Below, one piece after another: positions 33,237-43,700 of a stretch of DNA of 64,000 nt. The DNA comes from an uncultured SAR86 cluster bacterium. GTDB taxonomy: Bacteria; Pseudomonadota; Gammaproteobacteria; Magnimaribacterales; D2472. Every line of letters begins with the position of its first letter. The first letter of the stretch is position 1. The DNA lies in NCBI GenBank assembly GCA_902557645.1, contig CACEAP010000001.1, forward strand, positions 291,378 to 355,377, in the 5' to 3' direction. The notes beneath the pieces were generated by a model. It saw only the letters and a program-made list of their open reading frames with translations. It had not been told where the DNA came from and made no database searches. A program made the position numbers and the translations under genes.

Positions 33237-35028
33237 ATCTAAGAGGGCTTATAGCATCTCTTACCTCATTACTAACTGCACTAGGGATATTACATATATC
33301 ATTCATAATTACTTCTGCAAGCAAAGGAGCTAAACTTAAACCTCTAGAGCCAAGCCCACCAATGGTAAAAATTTTGTTTTTTTCTATATTGCCAGCTATA
33401 GGCGTATAGTCTGGTAATGATGCTCTAGTTCCAATCCAGCTTCTTTTTATATTATTTTTAGTTTGATCACTTAATATATGCGAATTTTTTTTTATTATTT
33501 CTTCGAAATCTAGAACATTATTTTTAAATAAATTTTCATTGCTATAAATGGATCCTGCCCAATTAATCTTATTATCTTCTGGGAGAACATAGCCATCACC
33601 ATTAATTGGATATTTAATATTATGTAAGGATTTTTCATTAATTCCAGCTATAGCTCCATATTTTATACCCATCTTAGGCATTAATTTTTTAAGCGAATCA
33701 CCTGAACAAATTACAAGATGTGAATAATCATCATAATATCTATCATTTTTAAATATTATTTTAATCCTCTTTCCTAAGTGGTATTTTTTAAACTCATGCT
33801 CCTTAATGATTTTAATATTGTTTGTATTAAGTAATTTATTATTAAGTTCATTAATGGAGATATTGGCACCATATTTAATGAGAATTCCATCATAATTCTG
33901 ATTTAAATTATTTTTAGAATTTATTTCTTCAGCTGTTATATTTTGAAATAAGTCATCTCTATTTAATTTGTTTATTCTTTTTATCCAATAATCTCTATCT
34001 AAATTGTTATTTAAAAATAATATTCCAGTATTAACAAACGAATCTAATACTTCTGTATAGAACTTATATGAATAAAAATACCCTTGAGTTAACAAGAAGC
34101 TTCTAGCATCTGTTCCCAATGAAAATTTTGGATACATTGATGCCATTGGGTTAGCTATTAATTCTTTATTTTTATCAAAGACATCAACCTGAACCCCATA
34201 TTTTGCAAGCTTAAATGCTAAGCAGCTACCAGCTAAACCGGCACCAATTATTGCAACTTTATCTGGTATCTGGTTTGATTTATGTGACCTAGTATTATTT
34301 ATATATCTTCCTTGAAGCTTGTGTCGTTTATTCCCAAAACCTTTTACTTTGTAAACTTTAAAATTATTTTTTTCTAAACCTCTTCTAACAAAACCTGCTG
34401 AGGTATATGTTCCAAATGTAGAGTCTGTGTTACTTAGAGCGGCAATTTTTGTGAAGATACTATCTGACCACATTGCGGGATTTTTGCTTGGATCAAATCC
34501 ATCCAAGTACCATGCGTCAATTTTATTATTTTCATTTTTAATTAGAGATTCCAGAGCTTTAGCTGCCTTATCAATAATGAGAGTTAATCTAATTTTATAT
34601 TTAGGAAAAGATATACGAGTATATCCATTTGTTTCTATTGGGAATGATTTAAGAAACTCTTCTGAAAATTCTTCAAGCTCAGGAAAACTTTCAAATACCT
34701 TTTTAAAATCTTTTATCTTTAATGAAAAACAATCAATTGAAATGTAATCTAGCCACATGTCCTTATTTTTTGCGGATTCTTCATGCCATTTTTTAATAGT
34801 AATCAAAAAATTTAGTCCAAATCCAAATCCCAATTCGCCAATTGTAAAGTTTTTTGAATTATTATTTTTCCATCTATTTAAAAGATTATTCCCTTGTATA
34901 AAAACTTCATCAGTTTCTTCAATGGCATTTGATTGAAAAAATCTATCATCATAATCAATGCTATGCGGCAGATTATTTTTCCATGATAGCTTTCTTGAAT
35001 TGGTTTTAAGAGGGTGAAGAGTTGTCAT
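33229..35028 (-). CDS. mnmC: bifunctional tRNA 5-methylaminomethyl-2-thiouridine biosynthesis protein MnmC
   Basis: Completes mnm5s2U34 modification of tRNAs. The N-terminal methyltransferase domain (about 1-240) has IGELGFGFGLNFL and the DUF752 motif DAWYLDGFDPSKNP. The C-terminal FAD oxidoreductase domain (about 255-599) begins at VAIIGAGLAGSC and ends with the FTIGGLGSRGL segment. At 599 residues it is somewhat shorter than the 668-residue E. coli protein but has both domains. It is divergent from the alkylsulfatase-like gene across a 78-base gap that contains a perfect palindrome. Confidence 0.94.
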   Translation of the reverse strand: MTTLHPLKTNSRKLSWKNNLPHSIDYDDRFFQSNAIEETDEVFIQGNNLLNRWKNNNSKNFTIGELGFGFGLNFLITIKKWHEESAKNKDMWLDYISIDCFSLKIKDFKKVFESFPELEEFSEEFLKSFPIETNGYTRISFPKYKIRLTLIIDKAAKALESLIKNENNKIDAWYLDGFDPSKNPAMWSDSIFTKIAALSNTDSTFGTYTSAGFVRRGLEKNNFKVYKVKGFGNKRHKLQGRYINNTRSHKSNQIPDKVAIIGAGLAGSCLAFKLAKYGVQVDVFDKNKELIANPMASMYPKFSLGTDARSFLLTQGYFYSYKFYTEVLDSFVNTGILFLNNNLDRDYWIKRINKLNRDDLFQNITAEEINSKNNLNQNYDGILIKYGANISINELNNKLLNTNNIKIIKEHEFKKYHLGKRIKIIFKNDRYYDDYSHLVICSGDSLKKLMPKMGIKYGAIAGINEKSLHNIKYPINGDGYVLPEDNKINWAGSIYSNENLFKNNVLDFEEIIKKNSHILSDQTKNNIKRSWIGTRASLPDYTPIAGNIEKNKIFTIGGLGSRGLSLAPLLAEVIMNDICNIPSAVSNEVRDAISPLRFK

Positions 35029-35066
35029 ATTTTTCTTTTTAATAGCTGTATCAAGGATACTAGTTA

Positions 35067-35093
35067 TTAAATTATAATATTTTTATAATTTAA
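35067..35093. promoter_or_regulatory. perfect 11-base-arm palindrome holding back-to-back -10 hexamers
   Basis: The arms TTAAATTATAA and TTATAATTTAA flank a TATTT spacer in the divergent mnmC/alkylsulfatase-like gap. Each arm contains TATAAT, read outward on opposite strands (plus strand 35084-35089, minus strand 35076-35071). It is placed about 18 bases before the ATG at 35107 and about 43 bases before the mnmC start. It could be a symmetric divergent promoter or an operator; AT-richness makes chance more likely than usual. Confidence 0.5.
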
Positions 35094-35106
35094 AAAAACT
35101 TTAATT

Positions 35107-36819
35107 ATGAACTTTAAAATTTCTAATTTATTTTTGTTACCTATTTTCTTAATAATACTTTCATGCTCAGATCAAAATATTAGTAGCCCAGAAAAAGAGC
35201 CTATATCATCCGTTGAAGAATTAGTTGAACATTCTAAGGAATTTATTCCACAAATATATTCATCTGATAATGGAATTCATATGGCAGTTGGTTATGGTAT
35301 TGCTAATTCAATAATGGTTGAAGGTGAGGGTGGAAATATTATTATTGATGCAGCAGATAGCATTTACGAAGCTGAAAAAATATATTCAGAATTTAAAAAA
35401 ATTAATTCTAACCCTATAAAGGCAGTAATTTATACCCATAATCATGGAGATCATACTTTTGGTGCAGCGTTTTATGCCAGCATTTCTGATAAGAAGCCAA
35501 AAATTATCGCCCATGAAACCACATCACATTATGTTGAACGTATTTTAGGCATATTAAATCCAATTATTTCTGCAAGAAGTTCTAGAATGTTCGGTACATT
35601 TTTACCTGAAGAGCAATTAATAAATGTTGGTATAGGGCCTTTTTTAGGTGTTTCGCAAAGCATACCTGGATACATCAAACCTGATATTACTTTTTCGGAT
35701 GAGCTTAAATTGACTATAGCTGGAATTAATATAGAGCTCTATCACGCGGTAGGAGAAACCAATGATCAATTATTTGTATGGTTGCCAGATCATAAGGCAT
35801 TGATGCCAGGCGATAATATTTATAAAACCTTTCCTAACTTATATACAATTAGAGGTACAACCCATAGAGATGTAAAGGGCTGGGTTGAAAGTCTCGATCG
35901 CATGAGATCTCTAAAGCCTGAATATTTATTTCCAAGCCATACTAAACCTCTTCGTGGTCCTGAAGTTGCTGAAACTCTCACCATTTATAGAGATGCAATA
36001 CAGTATGTTCATGATCAGACTGTTAGGTTAATGAACGAAGGTTATTACCCTGATCAGATTATTGAAATGATAGAGCTACCTGAAGAAATAGCTGACTCTC
36101 CATTTTTAAAGGAGTTTTATGGAACAGTTAGATGGTCAGTAAAGAGCATCTATAATGGTTATCTAGGTTGGTTTAATGGAAATATTGCTGACTTAGATCC
36201 CTTAACAAGAAAAGAGGAGGCTGAAAGATTAGCAACTATGGTTGGTGGTTCTGAAGAACTTTATTTTAAGTTGCAAGATGCTATTTCAAATAATGATATG
36301 CAATGGGCACTTCAATTAAGCGATCATTTATTTGCTTTAGAATTTAAAACTAAAGAAGTTAAAGCACTAAGAGCAATAGCTGCAGAATATATAGGCCAAC
36401 GATCATCAAATCCTAATAAAAGAAATTATCTATTAAGTGCAGCAATAGAGTTAGATCCTGAATTTAAAGCTGAAGAAATTCTTAGAAGTGATGCACAATT
36501 GTTGCAACAATTATCAATGGATAATTTTTTCAATATACTTTCAGTAAGATTAAATCCAGAAGCAGTTGACCCCGGAATTTATAGAGCATGCTTTAGTTTT
36601 GATTCAGGTATAAAAAGGACAATCACTTTGAGAAACAAAGTTGCTGAAGTCTCTTCATTGACAACAAATTGTGATTTAAATATTGAAGTAGAGGATAATT
36701 TGTTTAAAGAAACTTTAGCTGGAATGCAAAATCCAATTCTTAAAGTTGCCTCAGGTGAAATTAATACCAATGGCAAGCAAACAGAATTTCTATTATTTCT
36801 TTCTAAGTTTAGGACTTAG
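35107..36819 (+). CDS. metallo-beta-lactamase-fold alkylsulfatase-like lipoprotein
   Basis: A 570-residue protein with a lipobox (LILSC, Cys near residue 20), so probably membrane-anchored and periplasmic. The metal motif THNHGDHTFGA is near residues 111-121, and MPGDN and PSHTKP supply further ligands. After the MBL domain comes a helical dimerisation domain (EERLATMVGG-like to SNPNKRNYLL) and a C-terminal SCP2-like domain. This three-part architecture is that of linear alkylsulfatases (SdsA1, Bds1, YjcS), which release sulfate from alkyl sulfates. Lipid anchoring is atypical. Substrate is inferred from architecture only. Divergent from mnmC and ending 1 base before a convergent acyl-CoA dehydrogenase. 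Confidence 0.82.
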   Translation: MNFKISNLFLLPIFLIILSCSDQNISSPEKEPISSVEELVEHSKEFIPQIYSSDNGIHMAVGYGIANSIMVEGEGGNIIIDAADSIYEAEKIYSEFKKINSNPIKAVIYTHNHGDHTFGAAFYASISDKKPKIIAHETTSHYVERILGILNPIISARSSRMFGTFLPEEQLINVGIGPFLGVSQSIPGYIKPDITFSDELKLTIAGINIELYHAVGETNDQLFVWLPDHKALMPGDNIYKTFPNLYTIRGTTHRDVKGWVESLDRMRSLKPEYLFPSHTKPLRGPEVAETLTIYRDAIQYVHDQTVRLMNEGYYPDQIIEMIELPEEIADSPFLKEFYGTVRWSVKSIYNGYLGWFNGNIADLDPLTRKEEAERLATMVGGSEELYFKLQDAISNNDMQWALQLSDHLFALEFKTKEVKALRAIAAEYIGQRSSNPNKRNYLLSAAIELDPEFKAEEILRSDAQLLQQLSMDNFFNILSVRLNPEAVDPGIYRACFSFDSGIKRTITLRNKVAEVSSLTTNCDLNIEVEDNLFKETLAGMQNPILKVASGEINTNGKQTEFLLFLSKFRT

Positions 36820-36820
36820 T

Positions 36821-38050
36821 CTAATTAGATCCAGATGGTATATCTTTGTATGCCACTCCCTTATCTGCTCTTGGGTCTTGTGGAAGTCCTAAAACTCTTT
36901 CAGCAATAATATTTCTAAGTATTTCATCTGTACCACCCGCAATTCTTAATCCAGGTGAGCCTAGCCATGCTCCTTGAAATCCATGTATTTCAGAGTTATC
37001 TGTTTTAAGCATGCCTGCCATATCAAGGGAATCTATACCAAAATTTCCTATTGCTTGTAATTTATTGGCACTTACCACTTTAGTTATCGATGCTTCTGGA
37101 CCAGGAGTATCGCCTTTAGACAATGCTGACATGGTTCTTAATTTTGTATTTTTAAGACCATTTGCCTGACAGTACCAATCAGCTATAGATTCTCTAACAG
37201 CCTTACTTTCTATCAATGGTTCGCCATGATCATCTTGTTTTTTAGCCCACTCAAAAGCTTCTTTTGCATCAGCACCATTTGCATCACCAACTGCCAGCCT
37301 TTCATTCATTAATGTTGTAATTGCAACCTTCCAACCGTCTCCAATCTCTCCTAGTCTTTGAGAGTCTGGTATACGCACATCATTAAAGTAAACCTCATTA
37401 AATGACGATCCACCCGTTATTTGTTTTATTGGTTTAATGTCTATGCCAGGAGATTTCATATCAACAAAAAAGAAAGTCATACCTTTATGCTTTTCAAGAT
37501 TAGGGTCATGCCTAACAACCAATATTCCATAATCAGAGAAGTGCGCACCTGAGGTCCATACTTTTTGACCATTAATAATCCAATCATCTCCATCTTTAAC
37601 TGCTTTACTTCTTAAGCCTGCAACATCTGATCCTGCAGATGGCTCAGAAAATAACTGACACCATATCTCTTTACCTTCTGCCATTGGAGGTAAAAATCTG
37701 GCTTTTTGTTCCTCAGATGCATATTGCATCATTACTGGGCCTGCCATACCTAGGCCAATTTCATAAATCCCTCTTGGCGCACTAAATCGAGATTCTTCTT
37801 GACCCCAAATAATTCTTTCAATTGGAGTTGCAGCAATTCCTCCATACTCTTTAGGCCAATGCAACATAGCCCATCCTGCATCAAATTTCTTTTTTTGCCA
37901 TTTTTTTGCAGCTTGCAAGAACGCTTCCTCGCCAACCATGCCATCTTTTTTATCTTTCTCAACATTAATTTTTAATTCAGCATTTTGTTCTAACCAATTT
38001 CTACATTTGGCTCTAAACTCTGCTTGCTCTTTAGTATCGTTAAAATCCAT
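36821..38050 (-). CDS. acyl-CoA dehydrogenase (409 residues), second gene of a pair
   Basis: A FAD-dependent acyl-CoA dehydrogenase with all three domains: the N-terminal helical part, the middle FAD/substrate region with WCQLFSEPSAGSD and NGQKVWTSGAH, and the C-terminal helical domain ending in GGTDEILRNIIAERVLGLP. The residues resemble FadE29/ACAD-type enzymes. It lies 11 bases after the 373-residue acyl-CoA dehydrogenase on the same strand. Such adjacent unequal pairs form alpha2beta2 heterotetramers in actinobacterial sterol side-chain oxidation; that is a family precedent and not shown here. Substrate unknown. Confidence 0.9.
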   Translation of the reverse strand: MDFNDTKEQAEFRAKCRNWLEQNAELKINVEKDKKDGMVGEEAFLQAAKKWQKKKFDAGWAMLHWPKEYGGIAATPIERIIWGQEESRFSAPRGIYEIGLGMAGPVMMQYASEEQKARFLPPMAEGKEIWCQLFSEPSAGSDVAGLRSKAVKDGDDWIINGQKVWTSGAHFSDYGILVVRHDPNLEKHKGMTFFFVDMKSPGIDIKPIKQITGGSSFNEVYFNDVRIPDSQRLGEIGDGWKVAITTLMNERLAVGDANGADAKEAFEWAKKQDDHGEPLIESKAVRESIADWYCQANGLKNTKLRTMSALSKGDTPGPEASITKVVSANKLQAIGNFGIDSLDMAGMLKTDNSEIHGFQGAWLGSPGLRIAGGTDEILRNIIAERVLGLPQDPRADKGVAYKDIPSGSN

Positions 38051-38061
38051 TTAATACTCCT

Positions 38062-39183
38062 TTAATTTGAATTAGCTAAATTCGATTTTTCTAGACCAGT
38101 AACTAGTTTTTCTTTCCATGTTGCCAATGAACCAATATTTAAAGATAACAGCTTTGATCTTCTATAAAAAAGATGACAGTCATATTCCCATGTAAATCCA
38201 TTCCCACCATGAGTTTGTATATTTTCTTTTGAACAAAACTGAAATGCTTCTGTTGAACTTACTCGAGCTGTTGCTGCAGCTACCGAAAGCTCGGCTGAAT
38301 CTGTTGATAAAGCCCATGCTCCATAATATGAATTAGATTTGGCTAAGGTAATTGAAATATACATATCTGCAAGTTTATGTTTTATAGCTTGATATGAACC
38401 AATTGCTCTTCCAAAAGCATATCTTTCTTTAGCATAATTATTAGCCATATCTAATGCTGCTTGAGAGCCACCAATTTGTTCAAAACTAAATAGAACTGCA
38501 GCTTGGTTTAGGATTGTTTGCAATAACTCCCATCCATTACCAGCTTCACCTATTAAATCACTTTTAATATCCATAAAATTAATAGAAAAATATCCTCTAC
38601 TTTCATCAATATTTTCTTGTATCTGTACTTTGCATTCCTGACCATTGAGCTCAACAAGTCTTAATTCAATTCCTGCACTTCCACGACATACAACAACAGC
38701 ATGTGTTGCAATAGCTGCATCTGGAACTGCTATTTTTGTACCTGATAATTTTTCATCTTTGCACTCGCATTTAATATTATCCTCAGTAGGAGCGAGCAAG
38801 TCTTCAGCAACTGCCAATGTTCCAACACATTCACCAGAAACTAATTTAGGCAATAAATCTTTTTTAATATCTTCATTAGCATATTTAATTATAGCTTCTG
38901 TAAATAAATACACTGATGATGAAAAAGGCACTGGCGCCAATGCTCTTCCAAGCTCTTCTGCAACTACGCACAGTTCTAGATGTCCTAAACCTAATCCATC
39001 ATATTTTTCAGGAATTCTAATTCCTGTCCAACCCATAGCAACAATTTTTTTCCACAACTCTTCATCAAGACCGCACTTGTTGTCTAGAACTTCACGATTT
39101 CTTTTAAGAGAGTTCTCTTTTTCAAGAAATTTTCGCGCTTCTGATTGAAGAAATTTTTGATCATCTGAAAAATCTAAATTCAT
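38062..39183 (-). CDS. acyl-CoA dehydrogenase (373 residues), first gene of a pair
   Basis: A shorter acyl-CoA dehydrogenase-family subunit that starts MNLDFSDDQ, has the VAEELGRALAPVPF helix and ends with HGGNGFTWEYDCHLFYRRSK. This pattern resembles the smaller partner (FadE28/ChsE1-like) in heteromeric enzymes. The middle domain is less conserved than in its partner, as expected when one subunit supplies most of the active site. It is transcribed first and the 409-residue subunit follows. The divergent neighbour encodes a coiled-coil membrane protein. Confidence 0.88.
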   Translation of the reverse strand: MNLDFSDDQKFLQSEARKFLEKENSLKRNREVLDNKCGLDEELWKKIVAMGWTGIRIPEKYDGLGLGHLELCVVAEELGRALAPVPFSSSVYLFTEAIIKYANEDIKKDLLPKLVSGECVGTLAVAEDLLAPTEDNIKCECKDEKLSGTKIAVPDAAIATHAVVVCRGSAGIELRLVELNGQECKVQIQENIDESRGYFSINFMDIKSDLIGEAGNGWELLQTILNQAAVLFSFEQIGGSQAALDMANNYAKERYAFGRAIGSYQAIKHKLADMYISITLAKSNSYYGAWALSTDSAELSVAAATARVSSTEAFQFCSKENIQTHGGNGFTWEYDCHLFYRRSKLLSLNIGSLATWKEKLVTGLEKSNLANSN

Positions 39184-39273
39184 ATTTTTTTATAGTAATA
39201 TAATGTTAATAAATGGTAATAGAATATAATTCTAATTACTATTGTTTCTTTAAAAAAGTAATATTAAAACAAA

Positions 39274-39954
39274 ATGTCGAATCAAGATTCAGAACTTAAA
39301 GTTAATAAAGAAGACAGCAACTATCTCGGAAAAAAAAAGCAGTCCGGAGGTCTTTTTTTAGGTTTTGTATTTGTTCTTATGCTTTCAGCAATTCTTGGCT
39401 TGGCATTATGGGTTAATCAAATTTCAACGACTAATAAGGATATTATCATCGTCTATGAGGATAGAATATCTCTTCTTGAAGAACAACTCAGTATTGTTGA
39501 TTCAGTTAATGCAGATTCTATGACCGGAGTATCTGCTCAACTTCAATTTTTAGATAAAGAAATTAGAAAACTATGGGATTTGAGTAATAAAAGAAATAAA
39601 GTTGATATACAACAATCTATTAAAGATATAGATAGGTTGACATCCGAACTTAACTCTATAAATAATCTTATAAAAAATATGGATATGTCTGTAATTAAAA
39701 ATGAATCCAAATTGAATGAATTAATAAGTCAATTAAATAATTTATCATCATTAGCTCAATCTCTTTTTGATCTTCAAAAAGATATAAAGTCTATAAAAAC
39801 TGAAATATTAATAATGGATGAGTCAACGCAGGCTTTAAATAATTATAGAAAACAAAACAATGCAAATATTATTCAATTACAGAATGAAATTCGCTTACTA
39901 AGAAACTTAATTAATCTTTCAAAAGATACCACAACAACAATACCATCAGAATAG
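39274..39954 (+). CDS. single-pass membrane protein with long coiled coil
   Basis: A 226-residue protein of unknown family. A charged cytoplasmic N-terminus (about 30 residues) is followed by one helix (GLFLGFVFVLMLSAILGL) and then about 170 residues of heptad-rich coiled coil (for example LDKEIRKLWDLSN and QKDIKSIKTEILI), ending in a Thr-rich tail. The topology resembles small periplasmic coiled-coil adaptors or division-associated proteins, but no family can be named. The candidate -10 TATAAT lies at 39225-39230 in the divergent gap. Confidence 0.6.
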   Translation: MSNQDSELKVNKEDSNYLGKKKQSGGLFLGFVFVLMLSAILGLALWVNQISTTNKDIIIVYEDRISLLEEQLSIVDSVNADSMTGVSAQLQFLDKEIRKLWDLSNKRNKVDIQQSIKDIDRLTSELNSINNLIKNMDMSVIKNESKLNELISQLNNLSSLAQSLFDLQKDIKSIKTEILIMDESTQALNNYRKQNNANIIQLQNEIRLLRNLINLSKDTTTTIPSE

Positions 39955-40067
39955 TTGTATTTAAGCAAAAAGCCTTTAAATAATCTTAAATTATGTATAA
40001 CTATAAAGCATAAAATAATCATTGAATTGACATTGTTAATAATTCATAGTTTTATAGTCATTTACGA

Positions 40068-40280
40068 ATGAATAAATGGATTTTACAACTCTTTCTTTTC
40101 TTAGCTTTTATCCCTCTTGCTATTCTAGTGGGATATGGAGTAATTGTCTTTGCACCGATTTTTTGCTGTTTTAAAGCAATAAATTCATATAGATTTCAAA
40201 ATTCTAAAGAGATGTACTTTTGGATTGCATTGGGTTTTGTCTCCTTTATTTTGGCTTTAACAATGCTGGGAGTTATTTAA
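40068..40280 (+). CDS. small two-helix membrane protein
   Basis: A 70-residue protein with two predicted transmembrane helices separated by a short loop containing CCFKAINSYR. No family is recognised. Its TAA overlaps the ATG of the next gene (TTTAATGG), indicating translational coupling with the DUF4345-like protein downstream. Confidence 0.5.
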   Translation: MNKWILQLFLFLAFIPLAILVGYGVIVFAPIFCCFKAINSYRFQNSKEMYFWIALGFVSFILALTMLGVI

Positions 40281-40675
40281 TGGATAAATTGAGTAAAATT
40301 TTATTAGGATCATATGCTTTCATATTATTAATAATTGGATTTTATTTTCTTTTTAAACCTGATCTATCTTCAACTATATATCCATTTTCAATTAATGATA
40401 TTGAGACATCAGCTCAATTAAGAGCGGTATTTGGAGGTTCTTTAGTAGCTTTTGGATATTTATTAGTAAGATTCTTGTCATCTTCATCAAATGTAACGGT
40501 TTCATCAGTATTAATTTACATAGTTATGTGTATAAACTTTGGCAGGTTTATTAGCTTATTTTATGAAGGATTTTTATCATTTACCTTAATATCATGGGCT
40601 GCTGAATTATTACTTCTAATTTTGCTATGGATTGCCCACAAAAATAGGAAAAATAAGATAGACTACTACATGTAA
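40280..40675 (+). CDS. DUF4345-like small membrane protein
   Basis: A 131-residue protein with four predicted helices. It has features common to DUF4345: a short loop after helix 1 with a Pro-rich Phe-Lys-Pro segment, then QLRAVFGGSLVAFG and a later NFGRFISLFYEG. I start it at ATG 40280, which overlaps the preceding stop; a frame from 40220 is longer but lacks support. Function unknown. Two more proteins of the same build lie at 47680 and 49920. Confidence 0.6.
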   Translation: MDKLSKILLGSYAFILLIIGFYFLFKPDLSSTIYPFSINDIETSAQLRAVFGGSLVAFGYLLVRFLSSSSNVTVSSVLIYIVMCINFGRFISLFYEGFLSFTLISWAAELLLLILLWIAHKNRKNKIDYYM

Positions 40676-40716
40676 AAAGAAGATCTTTTAAATACATATA
40701 TTTTTGAGGAATTTTG

Positions 40717-43700
40717 ATGAAAAATAAAAATTTTATAGGAATTTTGTTTTCTATTTTATTTATAGCTGCATGTGGCGGAGGAGGCGGAGGTGGCTCATCA
40801 ACTCCTTCAACACCATCACCAACTGTAACTATTTCGTCATCTTCCTCATCGGTGATTGTTGGAGAGGTTATAACTCTCACATGGTCTTCTTCTAATGCAA
40901 CTAGTTGCTCAGCCTCAGGCGCTTGGTCAGGATCAAAAGCTGTAAGCGGAAACGAAGATTTTACAATTGCTAATTCTGGATCTAATAATTTTAGTCTTTC
41001 TTGCACTGGAGAGGGTGGAAGTGGATCAGGAAGCGCATCAGTTACAGGCATAGCAAATATTTCAGGTGTTGTTGTTGATGGCTATATAAGAGATGCATCA
41101 GTATTTCTTGATGCTAATGCAGACTTTATTTTTGATTCAGAAGAAATATCTACGACAAGCGACTCTAGTGGGTCTTTTATCTTGCCTAATTATGATAATA
41201 ATGTGGTAGCAATTAATGGTGTAGATGTAGATTCCAATAATGCTTTGACTAATTTTTCTCTAATTCAAGGAGCAAATACCAGCATTGAGTTTAGAGCTAT
41301 TACTCCTTTAACATCTACAGCTTTTCATTTAGCAGACCCAACATCAATTAATACTAAATTAGGACTCGATGCCTCTATTGATATAAATTCCACAGATCCT
41401 GTTGCAAATATTAATCAAGGTAACTCTTATAAATTTTTGTATGAAAAAGGTAATCAAATAACACTTCTTATCTACAGTATGCAATCTGCTATTAATGATA
41501 TAAATGGATCTCAAAATACTTCCGAACTCTATTTTTCAACATTAGCATCTTTAATAACTTCCCAATATGATGCATCTTCTCAAGCAGTAAATCTTGAATC
41601 AAAAACTTTTATTGATGCATATGTTGATTTGGTTTTGGAAAATACATCAGCATCTATCTCAACTACTGATAAACAAAACTTAAAAGATACTTTAAAGTCT
41701 ATTTTGCCAATAGTTTCAGTTAGAAACGATACTTTAATAACAACAGCTATTACAAATTTTATAACTGGAAAATTTATTACTGATTTTATTGCTATAGCTA
41801 AAGGAGAGGCTTCGGAAGCTTTGATAAATAATTATGCAACAAATATCAATGCACTAATTGCAGATGATCAAGGTATAGATTCAAACGATTTAGTTCAGCA
41901 AATTTCTCTTGCAGATGACACCTCATCTGTTGATGAAGATGAAAGTGTTACATTTGAGATATTGACTAATGATTCTATTGAGGCTGGATTAGATTATTTT
42001 GGTCTTTTTGTTGAATTATCATCTGCGGCATCAGGCACAGCCTCTCTAAATTCTGATTTAACGGTTACTTATGAGCCAAGTCTTAATTTTAATGGCCAAG
42101 AGGATTTAATATATACAGTGAATGTAGACGGTACCGTTGCTTCCGGCAATATTGTTATTACAGTTAATCCAGTGAATGATGCTCCAGTAATTGAAGATTT
42201 GGCCTCAAGTTTCTCAAAAGAAGAGAATACTACCTCAGTTACAACCGTTACCGTTACTGATGTTGAAGATGATGCAATTGGTTTTTCTTTATCTGGTGAA
42301 GATAAAGATTTATTTTCAATAAGTGGAACTGGCGCTATTACTTTTTCATCCAATCCAGATTATGAAAATCCTGCTGATTCAGGACAAGATAATATTTATA
42401 ATATTAATGTTGAAGCATCTGATGGTAGTGATTCTGTTTCACAGGCAATCACTATTGAAATTTTAGATGTCGAGAATGAAGGAAATCCCATAATCACTGG
42501 GTTAGCTTCATCGATTCAAGTTGATGAAAATCAACAATCTATTACTCAATTCTCTGTCTCAGATCCGCAAAATGATAGTATTACCTACTCACTGTCTGGA
42601 GCTGATAAAGATTTATTTACATTAGTTTTTGATGGTTCAAATGCTACTTTGACAATGAATGCGGTTGATTATGAAAGTCCTGGAGATGCAGATGCAAATA
42701 ATATATATACAGCATCAGTTAACTTCAGCGATGATCTAAATACTTCAACTCAAGCAATTGAAGTTTCCATTAATAATATAAATGATAATGATCCAACTTT
42801 TGATTCAGGCTTTTCAACTGCTGTAAGTATTAATGAAAATCAAACAAGCGTTACTACCGTTCAGGCCAGTGATGCTGATGGCGATTCGTTAACTTATTTA
42901 TTGTCTGGTGCTGATAGTTCTGCTTTTTCAATCTCAAGTACTGGTGTTATCTCTATGACAACTAGTCCCGATTATGAGACTAAAAATTCATATAGCTTTA
43001 ATTTATCAATAAGTGATGGAACTTATGAGGCTGCAGTAGGGATGGCTATTACTATTCTCGATGTTAATGAGGCTCCTGTATTCTTAAACTATACTCCTGG
43101 TGTTTTAGCCCAAATTCTAGCTAATGAAAATGTTAGTGATCTAGTCACAATAGAAGCAACTGATGAGGATGGCGATGCTTTATTATTTAATATCTCTGGT
43201 ACTGATGCATCAGCCTTTAATATAACAAGTTCGGGAATATTAACTCTTGTTAGTAATTTGGATTTTGAAAATCCTTCTGATAATGATTCAGATAATGTTT
43301 ATACATTAACTGTCACTGTTAGTGATTCAGCTTTAAGTGCATCAATAGATTTCGCACTTACAGTTCAAAATGTAAATGATAACGCACCAGTTATAAGCAA
43401 TTTACCCTCAAATACTGATGTATCAAATGGCCAAACCTCTGTCGTAACAATAACTGTAACCGATGCTGATAATGATACTGCAGAGTTATCATTAAGCGGA
43501 GTCGATGCATCAACTTTAAGCATTTCCTCTGATGGTGCTATTGCTTTTAATTCTAGTCCTAATTTTGCTTCTCCTACAGACTCAAATGGTGATAATATTT
43601 ATGAATTTACAGTTCATGCAAATGACGTTGTTCATGACGTAACTCAATCAGCAACAGTTACTGTTTTGGAAACCAATGATCCTCCAACATTTACTAACCT

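Noticed and set aside
39192..39242. ATAGTAAT...ATTACTAT inverted repeat between the acyl-CoA dehydrogenase and the coiled-coil gene.
   Set aside because: The arms are 35 bases apart and AT-rich, so chance is likely; no regulator gene is adjacent.
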